DNA of 64,000 nucleotides. Origin: Rhexocercosporidium sp. MPI-PUGE-AT-0058 (taxonomy: Eukaryota > Ascomycota > Leotiomycetes > Helotiales). How positions within the stretch are numbered: the first letter of the stretch is position 1; each line of letters opens with the position of its first letter. The stretch spans positions 1,364,001 through 1,428,000 of the forward strand of contig JAGTJL010000017.1 of the NCBI GenBank assembly GCA_020746875.1, read 5' to 3'. The position numbers and the translations under genes were made by a program. The notes under the pieces are model-generated. The model was given only the letters and a program-made list of their open reading frames with translations, was not told where the DNA came from and searched no databases. Of the stretch, positions 1 through 12,769 are shown piece after piece.

Positions 1-3000
1 TTTCGATTTAATTTTTTAATAAATATCGTATTTTTTAATATATATTTTAATATTATTTTTTATTTTATTCTAAAAATAGGTTTTACGGAGGAATTGCGAA
101 GTCTTTATAATATTATAATGCCTTATTAATAAGTTATTATAATGAAGTTTTAGGATTTTTATTCTTAATACTGGATTATTTAGGATATAAGTCTTAAAAT
201 CTTATTAAAGAAGTCTCAATATATTTAAGTTTTACTTTTAATTTAATTAAGATTTAAGTTTATTTATTATATTAATTATATTTTTATAATTTTTACTATT
301 ACGTTAAGCGAAAATAATTAAGTCCCGTAGCGGCTTTATTAATAGGGCTAAAGCTATTTAACTTTTAATTATTATTTTTATTTATAATATTAAAATAAAA
401 TATTTATAATTATTAATTCCTACGATAGGCGGCTAGCTTTTACTCTTTATATATAATAATGTATTTATAAATAAAATCATTATCTTAAGTATAATATTTA
501 AAGGACTAGGTTTTATATATTTAACTTTTAGAATTCTTTTTTAAGTAGCTCATTCCGATTTTATTAATATTAGGTCCGGCCTTTTATTAATAGGATTTTA
601 AATAATATTAAATAGTTTTCTTAATAATGTCTTATAATTTCTATTTAAAAATGCTTTAAATCGGCTCCTCGACTTCGTAAAGCACTTATAAAGGCTCTTT
701 TTAATTTATTTTAAAATATTAATAATTAAATAATATTAATAAGGCTTTTAAATTCTTAATAATTTAGCCTCTTATTAAGTCTATTCGACGGGTTTGCGGC
801 ACCCTTACGGTAATAAATTTCAAAATCATAAGTAATAAAATATATTACTTATTGTGCTTATCGACTCTCGAGATATTTTGTTATTATAAAATACTTAAGG
901 TTATTATAGTTCATAAGCACTTTAATAATGTGTTAATTGCCCTTAAAGTAATGCCTTTATTCCTTAAAACATTTAATAATAATTAAAAACTCTTTATTGT
1001 AAGTAATATAATTCCGTTTAATATTAGTTATTTTACGGAATTAATACGTAATAAGTTTTTAGTGTCGCCTAAATCCTTCTTTAGAATTAACTTATTAAGA
1101 AAGAGTATTAATAATTGCAAATTTAAAAGCATTAGTTTTAATTTAAATGCGCTTTATAGGATTGAAATGCCTTATAATTAATATATTAATAAAAGCTGCT
1201 TTTAAATCTTTAAAGCTTTTTTTAATTATATTAGAGAATTTAAAGAGTCCTTTTTTAATTTTATTCTTTATATTTTAAAAAGCCCCCGTTAAGCTTATAG
1301 TTATCTTAAAGTATTTTAATATAAATTTATAATAAAAATTCGTAAAGCTTAAAAAAACCTAAATATCTTTATAAGATTCCGGCTTTAATTATTTTTAAAT
1401 TAAATAAATCCGCTTTAGGTCCGCCTAAATGCCGGTTAATTTAACTTTAAATCCTAAGAACTCGACTTAATTTATTTTAAACTTATACTTATTGAGTTTA
1501 ATAAAGAGCTTATACTTACGCAACCGTTTTATAATAGTTTTAATATATTTATAATACTCTTTTTTATTTTTAAAATAAATTAAGATATTATTGAAATATA
1601 TAATAATAAAATAGTTAATTAGTCTTACTAACGCTTTATTAATATACGCTTAAAACGTAATTAAAACGTTAAATAGCCCAAAGGATATTATTAAATATTC
1701 AAAATATTTATATTTAATGCGAAAAGCTATTTTTTATTTATATCCCTTTTTAATTTTAATATAATAATATATATTTTTTAAATTTAAAGCCGTAAATATT
1801 ACGGCTCCGCCAAGACGGTCTAGTGTCTTATTAATTAAAGGGAGGGAGTGACGATTTTTAATTATTATTTTATTTAATCTTTAATAATTTATATATAAAC
1901 GTAACCTTTTATTTTTCTTTAATATAAATAATATTAGCGTATTTACGGGACTTTTTAATAAACGAATTTATTCCTTTTATAACGAGGCAGTAAGGTATTC
2001 TTAAAGCGTAACGAGTTATGGTTCGGAAAGGTTATAAAGGGGGCTATATAAAAGTAGTGTGTTAATATTAATAATATATTCGAATTCAACTTATTCTTTA
2101 AGAAAAGCAGTTAGCGGATTATTATTATATATATTTATTATATTTATAAATTAGTTTAGGAAAAGCGTCGGTTTAAGAGTCTTTAATTAAATAATTAATA
2201 CTTACGACGGTTTTACGATGTTAATATTAAAATAAATATCTCATAACTGCCTTAAACACTTATATAATTTTAAATTCTTTAAACAGTTATAATTAAATTA
2301 AAATATAAATATAATATAAAGTATTATTTTAAGGTCGGTATTAAAAGTATTAATAAACTCTTTTATTATTATAATTTAAATTTCGTCTTAAGTTAAAGCG
2401 TAAACTTATTTCTTAAGTTTTTAATCGTAATACTCGGCGTCCTTATATTTAAAGAATTTCATTTCGAGAATTATATTATATCTTAAGTCTTTATAATTAT
2501 AAAATCTTTTTTAAAAGATTCTTAAGATTTTACGGTCGTTTTATATAATTATATATAAGTTATAAGCGTTAATTACTTAGAATTAATGCTTATTAAAAGT
2601 TATAAATTCTTAATTATATTTAAATAAAAAAAGAAATCCTTATAGCTTAACTTTATATTTATTAAGGAAATTATAATTTAAATTATTATTTATTAAACTA
2701 TTAAGTAACGCATTTATATTTATCTTAGGTTACTTTAATCTTATAGAAATATATAAGCGTTTAAGAACATTCCTTAAGCTTTTAACGCTTAAGATTTAAT
2801 ATTGCCTTTTTTTGTATTCTTTCTGGTATTAAACGGCTTTTATTTTTTAACGTATATAATAATATATACTTTCTTTTTTATTAAAAGGGTTTTCTTTATT
2901 ATTTTAAAACGTTTCTTTACTTTTAGTTTTTAAGGATTATTTTGTATTTATTATATAAACTTAAGATAATTATAGTCTTTAAATTAATGATTCTCTTGCT

Positions 3001-3602
3001 TATAAAAGCGGCAAGATATAATATTCTTAATATAATTCTTTTTTTTATTATTTTTATTTCCGTTAAAAGGTCGGGAATTAAAAGCTAAAGGGGCGTTATT
3101 AAATACGCGCTTTTTATTATTATTTTTAAAATGTTTTTTACGGCTTCTTTTGCGAAATCCGCTATTCTTAAAATTATTATTATTTTATTCGCCTCTGCTT
3201 CCGTTATACTTAGCTTTTAGTGTATTAAAGGATACTTTTTAAGTTCTTTTAATAAAAAACTTAATATTATTAATTAATTTCTTTTATTATTAATAAGTAT
3301 TAGGAGGGTTTATAAAAGCGTAAGAGTTAATTTATTACGCTGTTAGTATATGCGTGATTACTTTATAAAGGTTAATAATAATATTATTATTAAATATTTA
3401 AGTATTACGGTCCTTAATAAATATAATAAACCGTCGGCATATTGCTTAAATAGACTCGCCCGGTTATTAGCGGAACCGCTTAATATTTTTAATAACCTTA
3501 GCACTTCGAGTTTCTTTAAAAGTATAAAGCCCTTTTAAGAAGTCGATAAATAAGTTTTATATTAACGGGATACTTTTAAGTTTAGTTATGGTTTGCTTTA
3601 TA
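1..3602 (-). mobile_element. RIP-degraded Ty3/Gypsy retrotransposon, 3' part of pol and part of gag
   Basis: This is very AT-rich sequence full of TAA stops. Reading the minus strand through the stops gives Gypsy signatures. Near 1,560-1,790 there is reverse transcriptase sequence with a recognisable FEYL..SFGL block followed by YFNNILIYF, the degraded YLDDILIYS active site. Near 790-1,000 there is RNase H sequence with YNNLKYFIITK and IYYRKGAAN, matching the usual DHKNLEYF..TK and RPGKAN. The order fits pol on the minus strand, with integrase expected toward or beyond the left edge. Stops sit where Trp or Gln codons belong, as C-to-T and G-to-A mutation would produce. The 5' continuation of the element is at 11,964-12,750, split off by the Copia insertion. 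No LTR was identified for it. Confidence 0.82.
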
Positions 3603-3607
3603 TTACT

Positions 3608-3796
3608 TGTCGTACAGAAGTGGAGCAGGCTTTTAATGGTTTAAGAGCTCTATAATTAACGTAAAGAGTAAGGGTTTAAAAAATGTATTAAAGTAAGCGT
3701 TACCTTTTATAAAAGAAGACTGTGACCTAAGTATATATATACGTAAGTGCTTACGAAAGCATATACATAACTAGTAGACTACGCTAGGGCGCGACA
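3608..3796 (-). repeat. 3' LTR of the Copia element
   Basis: This 189-bp repeat begins TGTCG and ends CGACA. It aligns over its full length without gaps to 11770-11958. By hand count about 24 positions differ, and every one is a transition (G/A or C/T), the pattern expected from RIP acting on two copies. Outer flank: TTACT at 3603-3607. Confidence 0.93.
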
Positions 3797-4499
3797 CACT
3801 CCTATAATAAGGCTCCGTTATATAAATAAGCCTTGTCATTTAAAGGCGCACAAGCAGTCGAGAGATGTAATATAAGCTCCTCGAGTATATATATTAATTC
3901 TTAATAAAAGCATGGCGTTAAGCAGTAAATTAATACTCTTAAGATATTATAATAAATGAAAATATTAATACACGCTTTAAAAATATAATATATAAAGACA
4001 TTATATATTAATATAAACAGTTTATTAAACAATTAATATTAATAATAAATAAGAATATAAACACGCGTTTAAATTACATATAATTAAATAAATAAAATCT
4101 AAAGATATATTTACGTTATAATAATTAAGTAAATAAGATCTTAATTATTATGTTCAACGCGTGTAAATTATAGGTTTTAAAAGTAAGGCTAAAGTAAAGT
4201 TTAATTTATAGCTAAAATCTCGTGCCGTCTCGTTTAATCATTAAGTTACTAAGTTATAATTAGTGAATTTAGTCCTTTTAAAGTAATTACTATATATAAT
4301 AGGAAGCCGTAATAGTGTGTGCCAGTCTTTTATTAGCTTATGTAATACACCGCCTCCCGAGTTAATAAGTTTATTATTAATTTAAGCGTCCCGTTCCGTA
4401 GTAACGCAATTACAATCACTTTTAAAAATATATATATATTGACCTTTATATTATTATAATTAACCTTTACTTAATATTAACGCACTTTATATTTACGTG

Positions 4500-5770
4500 C
4501 CTGCTTATTTATTTATTTCTTTCTTTTATTTTTTGATTTTTTACTTCTTTTAATAAATTCTCCTTAATTATTAACTATACCTCTTAAAGCTTTTAAAGCA
4601 GCGACTACACATATTAATAATCAAATTACAATTCGTTAAGTAAGTTCTTTAATTTAATTTCTTAACTTTATTTTTAAGTAATCTTAGCACCGTTAAATTA
4701 ATCGTTAATAATTATATTATAAGATTTTAAAAATAAGTTCAATAATTAAAAAGTATTTAATAATAAGCTAGTTAATAATCTTATTAATAATCCTCTTCTT
4801 ATTCATTCGATTATTAAAATAAATTCTAAAAATAATCTATAATATTTTTCTTTGCGCAAAAATAAGAATACGCTTATTAATAACTTTAATAATAAGTTAA
4901 TTCTCTTTTAATCTTCTTATGCTAAGCTAAGCTTGCTATTTAAAAAGACTCCCACGCGTTCTTTTAATGCTTTATTATTATTAATTATATTAAATAAAAG
5001 CGTTATTATATTAAATAAAAATAGCTTTTAATATACCTCTTTTACTTCGCGCGTTTCGCGTTTTAATTTAATTCCCTCTCTTGCCCCTCCTCTTACTTTT
5101 AAGACTCGTACTCATTCTTTATTAACTTTAAAGAAGCGCAAATCGTCTCGCACTCCATTTAAGCCTCGCTCTCTTATTAAACGCGCTTGAGGTATATATA
5201 CACTATTTTAAAGCTTACTTTTTATTAATAATTTATTTTATTTATATTAATTAAGATTTAAAAAAGGAGTTTACGAATCTTTATTTATTATATATTTACG
5301 TTGTTATTCGTGGCTATAGTAATCGTAAACACTACTTCGCTAATATTCTCGCTATTAAAAGTCGATATTATAATTATACCTTTAGTCATAAATGCGATTC
5401 CGTTATAAAAGATGTGCTTAAATATAGTAAAAGATTAATTATAACTGTAGACTTTAATAATAATAAAATATAATAATTATATTATAATTAATTAAACATT
5501 TTACTAATTGATTTATAAAGTATTAAAAAGTATAAAACTACTTTAAAAGCCTTAATAAAAGACTTAACGAATAATAATAAATTTAATAAGGACATAAAGT
5601 TAAATCTTCTAATGCGCTTTTAAAAGTTAAGTCTAAAACGTAATAAAAAGGATAATTTTAATAATAATATTAATATTAATACGAAATCTTTAACAGAGTT
5701 TAGTAATTTTATATAAGGTTTAAAAAAGTTCGCGAAAGTCTTAAAGATAATAGCTATTCGCTAATTTAAG
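4500..5770 (+). pseudogene. Extra plus-strand (antisense) degraded reading frame inside the Copia element
   Basis: Between the Copia RNase H (minus strand) and the 3' LTR, one plus-strand frame can be followed for about 1.2 kb, interrupted almost only by TAA or TAG. It includes a basic stretch near 5,120-5,200 (TLKKRKSSRTPFKPRSLIKR, resembling a nuclear-localisation signal) and a later segment near 5,330-5,460 with YFANIL and KCDSVIKDVLKYSKRL. I do not recognise the family. Stop positions fit RIP of Gln/Trp/Arg codons. It may be an additional ORF carried antisense by the retrotransposon or an insertion predating RIP. The frame call was made by eye, so its ends are approximate. Confidence 0.45.
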
Positions 5771-8700
5771 CTTAAGTAAATTTTTGCGCTTTTAATAAAT
5801 TGTTTATAGGCTTAAACTGAATTTAAACGGACTTTGCTTAAGCTCGGCCTAAATTTAAATAGTCTTTACTTAAGCTTAAGCTGAATTTAAATAGACTTTA
5901 CTTGGGCTCGGGCTAGATTTCGCGTTTACGTTTAGCGTTTTTAAAGCGTAAATACCTAAAAATATTAAATTAAAAAAGTTTTATAAATAAAAAATTACAT
6001 AAAGATATTTTTAATATATTTTTTAATAAATGTATTTAAAGCTCTTTAACTTAAAATCAGTAATTACTAAAGTTTAAGAGTACTTTAAAAAGTTCGAATT
6101 TCTAATAAAATAAATTCTTCGTAAGCCTATTAATAAATATATTAGCGATTAAAAAATATATTATTTTAAATAATTTACGAATATATTCTTATTTAAGTTA
6201 TATGTTTTAAATATCTACATAATAAAGCTTAATAATAATCTTCTTAATGTTATTCATAACTAGTTTAATTATTTATTAATTATTATAGAAAATCTCTTAA
6301 GTCTTATTAATGTTAAAAGTTAAATTCTAAAAGAATTATTAAAAAGCTATAACTTCTTTTTTAATATATTCTAACGCTAATAATTCCGCTTTAATAATTA
6401 ATATAATAATTATAAATTATTTTAATATTTTTTAAATTATTAACCCACTAAATAATAAAATTATATAACCTTAAGATAACTTCTAAGTGTCGACGTCATC
6501 TGTAAAAAATATATTTAAAGCAATATAAAGCGCTCTCTTTTGATTACCTTTATATATAATATTTAAAAAGCGCGTATTAAATAAGTAATAAATAAGTCAA
6601 TATATAATTATAAAATACTTTAAATTAAGATTTATTGTAAATTATAAGAATTAGGCAATCGTAAAGGCTACGTTTAGTTTTATAATAATCGCTATATATA
6701 ATACCGACCTAACTTTTTTTTAATAAGCTTTAATATATTTTTTTAAAGCTTGTCCCTTATACTTAATAAAATTAATTTAAAAAAGCAATATTATAAAACA
6801 CTTTTTATTAACTTACTCAAACTTTCGAGTAATTTTCTTAATATATTAGCTATAAACTAAAAAGATAGTCTTACGCTTTTTATCGCGTATTATTTTAATT
6901 TCTAGGAATTATTTAATATCTTTAAAATTATATATATCATACGCTTAATTTAGTCGCTTAATGAAATCCTATTTAAGCTTTAAGTCGTCTCGGTAATAAA
7001 ACACTTAAATGTCATTTACGTAAAAAAAAATAAGGATTTTATAAATAAGGTCTATAAATATATACGGTTCCTTTAAGTATGAAATTAACCCTAAATCTGT
7101 TAACGTTTTATTAATATACTTATACTATAAGTACGAAGAGTCACGCATCCCATAAAAAGCGCGATTAACTCATAATACATATTTAAACTTATTAAAATCT
7201 AAAAGGAATTTACAATATACAGTTTCGTCGTTTATATCCCGAAAGGCATTAATAAACGCATTAATTACGTTAAAACACTTAATTTCTAAATCAAAATAGG
7301 CTACAAGCACTATAGCGATTCGAAAGGATTTAACTAAAAGCGTGTTAACGTATATAAAGACAATCGTTAATTCACTTTAAAGATTACCTCGCATAATAAT
7401 TTAGAATTTACATTTTGAAATATATCCTTTTAAATTTAATTTATATTTAAAAACCTACATAAACGGGATAAGTGTTAACATAATGCTTAAATTAAACACT
7501 TTTAAGGTCTAGTAACCTTATTTATTTATTATCCCTATTTCTAAGCTCACATCTTCTTTAAACTACTCTTTTATTAAGTAATTCTTAAAATCGCTTTATT
7601 ATTTTAATTTAAGTAGAAGATTTTAGACTTTAATTTTTAAAAGTAAGATTTTCCTTTTTAATAATTAACGGCTCGTTTACATTACTACTGCAATTACATA
7701 ATATATAGTCTTCGTTAAATCTCGAAAATTATTTTATTCTTTTAATAATATATATTAATTAAATATAAGCTCTTAAAGCATCTAATTAATTTTAAACTAA
7801 AGATTATTATATTAATCGAGGATTTAATTACCCCCGAGATTAAGCTTACCCCTAAGCTTAAGGTTACTTTTATTAAGGCGTATTTATTTAAAAATAACTA
7901 TAAGTATTATAAATACTTTATCGCCTTAATCCTTTTATAATTTTCTTCTTTTCCTTTTACTTTTAATTAACTTCTTTACTTTTGCCGAGCTTTTAATAAG
8001 TGCACTTAATTTTGACTAAGCTTCTTCCGCTACAATTTAAGAGCGTATTACTCTTGCCTATTTTACTTCCGTTATTTAAGCACTTTATGCTTTAATTTAA
8101 AGATATAATATTAAAATCATTATTAAAGACTCCTTTTATAATCGAGGTCTTAACGGTATTTAAATCTCAATATATAATAATCAAGACAAATCTCGCGCTT
8201 AATCCTGTAATACATTCGAATCTCAATTAATAAATTATATACTCTTACGCGAGTCGAATGCCTTTAAGTCATATTTTATACCTAAAGTAGACTCTTAATT
8301 TAACGTATTCTCTTTTAATTTCTTACTTTATTTAAAAAAGCCCTTTAAAGTAAGAATATATTCCGGAGTTAAAAGTCTATTTATTATGCTCAGGCTATTA
8401 ATATACTCTTTTACCCTCGAGTTCTGACTCTCGGAGCTTTTAATTAATCTTTAAATTCGTTTAATATATAATTAAATTAAGTCTTTACTTAAGAGATTTA
8501 TATTATTTTCCTTAATAATTACATCTTTAATAATATTTTTAATAATTTTAGCTTAATTTATAAAAACTTATCCTCTTTAATAAGATTATAAATAAACTTA
8601 ACTTTTTAAATCGTAATCTTTACTTTTTTACTTAAGGTAATATAAAAGTTATTTTCGTTAAAATATACGTTACGCGTAATAATTATTCTATTAAGACGTG

Positions 8701-11700
8701 GCACTTAAATCTTATAAATATTAAAAGCGTAAAAACCTATAAAATATTTAATATATACACGCGTAATTATTTTAAACGCTCTCTTATTTTATCTTTTAAC
8801 TCTTTTTATTATTAATAAATACGCTTTATAACTATATACATAAATATTATTTTAATTTAATTTAAAATTTATAACAAATTTTATAATAAGCGCTAGGTTA
8901 TATTATTGAAAATAGTTCTAAAACTACCTATTATTAACTTTAATAAATAATAACTAGTCATTTGCTCGCCTTAGGCTTTTATTATATAAATAAATTTTTA
9001 TAAGTATATATTTAATGTTTAAATCCACGGAGAGATTAGCTAATAGTCTCATCTTAATGCCTTTATTAATTACTTTTTAACTAACTCTTTCGGCTCCGCC
9101 ATTTAACTTATAAATTGCCGTTAGTAAGAGCTCGAGGTCAATTCCGAGCTTATTAACTCATTTCTTATATTTTATAAATCCTCGAATTGTAATGGCTGCT
9201 TTTTCTTAATTATATTTGAATTTATATATTAAGAGTCTAAATTACTTTCGAACTTAAGCTTTAAAACTCTTAATATATTAAAACACTTTATTATATTCTT
9301 TTATTTATAATATATAACTAACGAGTAGGCCGCTGTACTCGTATTTAAATATTAAAAGCCAAAAGTAATTATTTCAGTATTTTAAATAATTAAATAAATC
9401 TTAAATAACTCTTTAAAATAATTTAAAAGATTTTCTTTTTAATAAACGTCTAAAAATTACTTAAATAATATAAATTAAAGCACATTACTTACACTTAATC
9501 TTTCTTATTATTTTAATAATCCTGACATTTCTCACTATACTTATTAATTTCCTTAAAGCATCCAGGCCTAAATAACTTACTTATAGATATTAAATACATT
9601 CTAAGTCTATTTTAAAGTACTTATAATCTCTAAATAATTTATACGACTTATTTACTCTTTTAAAAAGCGTTAAAAACATTATAGTTTTTATAGCGCTTAA
9701 GAATATATTATAAGTACTTGAAAAATAAATTAAACGTAGCTTATATTTAAAGAAAACGAGGTTTTATTTACGTTTTAATTATTGCATTATATAATGTTTA
9801 TTAATTAATAAGCCTTTCTCGTTCTATCTCAAAGTATAATTTATATTATAAAACCAAAGACTAGTTTTATAAAGACAAGCTTTAGAAATAATATTAATAT
9901 AGAAGTTTTCCATAACTATAACGTCGTAAAGCGTGAGATTAAATAATTTATTATTCGGACCTTTAAGCATTCCTTTTATGACTCGAGTTCCGCGCCCGAT
10001 AATAGGCAACTAAAAGCTCTTACACTTAATTAAATCCTTAAAAATAGATTTTATAAAAAATCTTTTTAATAACATTAAACAATCGTTAACTAAATTAGTC
10101 GCTTTATAATTATCTAGTAAAGTAAAGTTTAATAAAGAATAAAATGAATTCTAAAGGAAGTATATACTCGTAACTAAATGCTCGGCTAGATTAAGTAAAA
10201 GCACTAAGTGCGCGTAAGTCTCGCTTATTCCTCTTTTATTTAATAAGTTTCCAAAAAAGGTAAACTTTCCTTTATTTAATTTATTAAATCCTTATTTATT
10301 TAATTTTATTAAGAAATCTTTTATTAATTAAAGGAAAGGCTTATTTAAACTCATTTGCCCGCGGAAAGCTTTTTATTATAATATAATAAACTATTGCCGG
10401 ATTTTATTATAATATTAATTATTTATTTTTAAGTTTAAATAAGCTATTTTATCTTAATATTTAATAAATACTTTTCTATAAACTATTATTTAAAGATAAG
10501 CATAATTTAAGGGAGACTAATAGTGAGTTTTATCCTTTAAATATAAATATGCCTTTTTTATAGGTTTTCCTTTTGTCTTAAATCGATTTAATCTTTAGCT
10601 ATATAAATTAAAAGCTTCCGAGTCGGGTGTCTTATTATTATTAAAGCGTAAATTAAGAATAAAGAAATGATTATGCCTTAATTTGCCACCGATAAGCTAT
10701 TAATACTGGCGATCGGCTTAATTAAAATAAAACAGCCGTGTAAGCTATTCTAAGGAGTATTTAAAAGGTATCCCGAGCTCGTCGGCTTCCTTAATCTTAA
10801 AAAAGTACTTTTAAGTCTATAAGTTATTAAAATTATTAATTACGATTAGGAAAAGGTTAATGCCAAGGGTACCGAGCACTTCCGGCATATAATATAAATT
10901 CCTTTTACGAATTAACTCTTAATATTATATAATCCAGACCTTTAGGTTTTAGACGTTCTTTATATTTAAAAATTATAAGTAATCTTAACAAGTTATTATT
11001 TAAATCGTTATATTCATTTAATATAGAATTATCTTAAGCGTGCGAATTAATACTTAAATGTTAGCTCTTTTCTTAGCGACGAGCTATATAGCCGCTATAC
11101 TAAAGAATTAGCGGCCTATAGTTTTCTCAATTTATTCGTAAAACTTAAGGTATACCGTGGTTTGTAATTATTATATTACGCACTTTATAATATACGCTTT
11201 AGCTTCGGCCTCGGCTTCCTTTTAATAAGATTCTACGGTTATCTTAACAAGCTTATATAGTCGAGTAAGAAAAAAGGCAATAAAAGCGTTAAAGCTTATA
11301 ATTATTTAATCTAAGGAAGACGCAATTATTACGTAACGATTAAGCGCCTATTTTTAAAGTTATTTATTATACTCGTTCGTTTTCATTATATAATTTAATT
11401 TAGCGAAATTATTCTTTTACTAAGCAATTTATTTAGCGGTCTATAGATTTTTATTAATAATTTCAACTAGTGTTTTTATATTTAAAACATTTAGGTTAAT
11501 AAAAGGCTAAAGTCCGAGCATTTAAGCGTTAAGAGTTAAATAATTTATTTATAACGGGAAGTCTTTAAGCTTTAAGTATATAATATTTACGTTAAGACTG
11601 TTAAGACTGTCGTATAATAACATCTCGATAATCGCGCTAAGAGATGCGTTAAGGTTTAAGCGTAAGAAAAGGAAACAAAGATCGTAAAATTAAAATTAAA

Positions 11701-11769
11701 TAAGCTTAACTAAAGCTCGAAATCTATATATATTAAAAATAACTTATAAAAACAAATGTGGCTTTTAAT

Positions 11770-11958
11770 TATTATATAAAAGTAAAGCAGGCTTTTAATA
11801 ATTTAAAAACTCTACGATTAACGTAAAGAATAAGAGTTCAAAAAATATATTAAAGTAAGCGTTACCCTTTATAAAAGAGGACTATGACCCAAGTATATAT
11901 ACACGTAAGTGCTTACGAAAGCATACACATAACTAGTAGACTGCGCTAGGGCGCGACA
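11770..11958 (-). repeat. 5' LTR of the Copia element
   Basis: This is the partner of 3608-3796, with the same length and no gaps. Its left terminal TGTCG is mutated to TATTA by three transitions, while the CGACA end is intact. Outer flank: TTACT at 11959-11963. Confidence 0.92.
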
Positions 11959-11963
11959 TTACT

Positions 11964-12750
11964 TTAATAAGTTAATAAATCGCCTTTTATATTTGTAGTT
12001 ATGACGCGTACTCAATTCGTATATATATTATAGCTATATAAATAAGCTTTAAAAATCTCTTTTTAAGTATTTTTTTAATTTCGTAAGTTCTTAAAACTCT
12101 TTTCTTTATATTTTTTAGGGATTATAATCGTAAGGCATTTCTTATGGTCGCGCTCATTTTTCGCTTAAGCTGTAATATATTTTAATAAAATGTAAGCGTT
12201 TAAATTTAAATATATTAATAATATTATTTTAAATTTATAAATTACGTAATTTGCCGTAAGTAATGCGGTTATTTCTTAAGGGTGTCCTGAGGCTAGTAAA
12301 GTCTTAGGCTTAATAACATCCTTATTAAGTGGGTGTTATAGGCTAGGTAAGTTAGCTTTTAATCCCAAATTAAGGTTGCGTTTTATTAAAGGTGACTTAA
12401 AGTCCTTTATTAAAGTAATAATAATAAAATTTAATATTATATTACGGGTTCGTTAAAGGCTTTTTTTAACCGTATATTATTTACTTATTACGTTTATATA
12501 AGCGACGGAGATTACCCGGAGGCGGCGAAGTCTAGTAAGACCATTTTTATAATAGGCGAGTCGCGTCTTTATATAAGTGTTCTTGACCTTAGACTTAGTT
12601 AATAAACGCATATGTTCTTCGAGCTCGCGCTGCTTCTAAGCGATCTGTTCTTTAATAGGTATACTTAAAGCTATAAAATTAATATTAATATTAGAAATAA
12701 AAAAGACTATATTATCCGTTATATAGTCGAACATATTTAAGTTACTTTTA
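11964..12750 (-). mobile_element. 5' portion of the disrupted Ty3/Gypsy element (gag N-terminal region)
   Basis: Immediately outside the Copia insertion, the minus strand near 12,500-12,680 reads a charged, coiled-coil-like segment (KQRELEEHMRLLTKSKVKNT), typical of the N-terminal part of fungal Gypsy gag proteins. Removing the Copia element and one copy of TTACT would place this next to the gag/pol remnants ending at 3,602, in the right order on the same strand. The assignment rests on order and composition rather than a strong domain signature. Confidence 0.55.
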
Positions 12751-12769
12751 ATTTAAGTTATAGCCTTGC

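Larger units (their letters stand above)
3603..11963 (-). mobile_element. RIP-inactivated Ty1/Copia LTR retrotransposon with intact target-site duplication
   Basis: Two 189-bp direct repeats (3608-3796 and 11770-11958) bound the element. Outside them lies the same 5-bp word TTACT (3603-3607 and 11959-11963), a perfect target-site duplication. The LTRs have TGTCG...CGACA ends. Pol reads on the minus strand, so the 11.8-kb copy is the 5' LTR. A protease-region fragment lies at about 9,824-10,009. Reverse transcriptase lies near 7,200-7,350 (AYFDLEIKCFNVINAFINAF, compare DVVNAFLNA) and near 6,820-6,930 (FLEIKIIRDKKRKTIFLV). RNase H lies near 6,300-6,510 (DDVDT, then AELLALEY). Stops replace Gln and Trp throughout, so it is dead. 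The internal region, about 8.0 kb, is longer than the roughly 4.5-5 kb usual for Copia, and the excess lies between RNase H and the 3' LTR. No primer-binding site could be called with confidence. Confidence 0.93.

Noticed and set aside
3350..3538. Plus-strand ORF of 62 codons in the AT-rich region
   Set aside because: It lies antisense to the degraded Gypsy element. No conserved motif; chance survival between stops.
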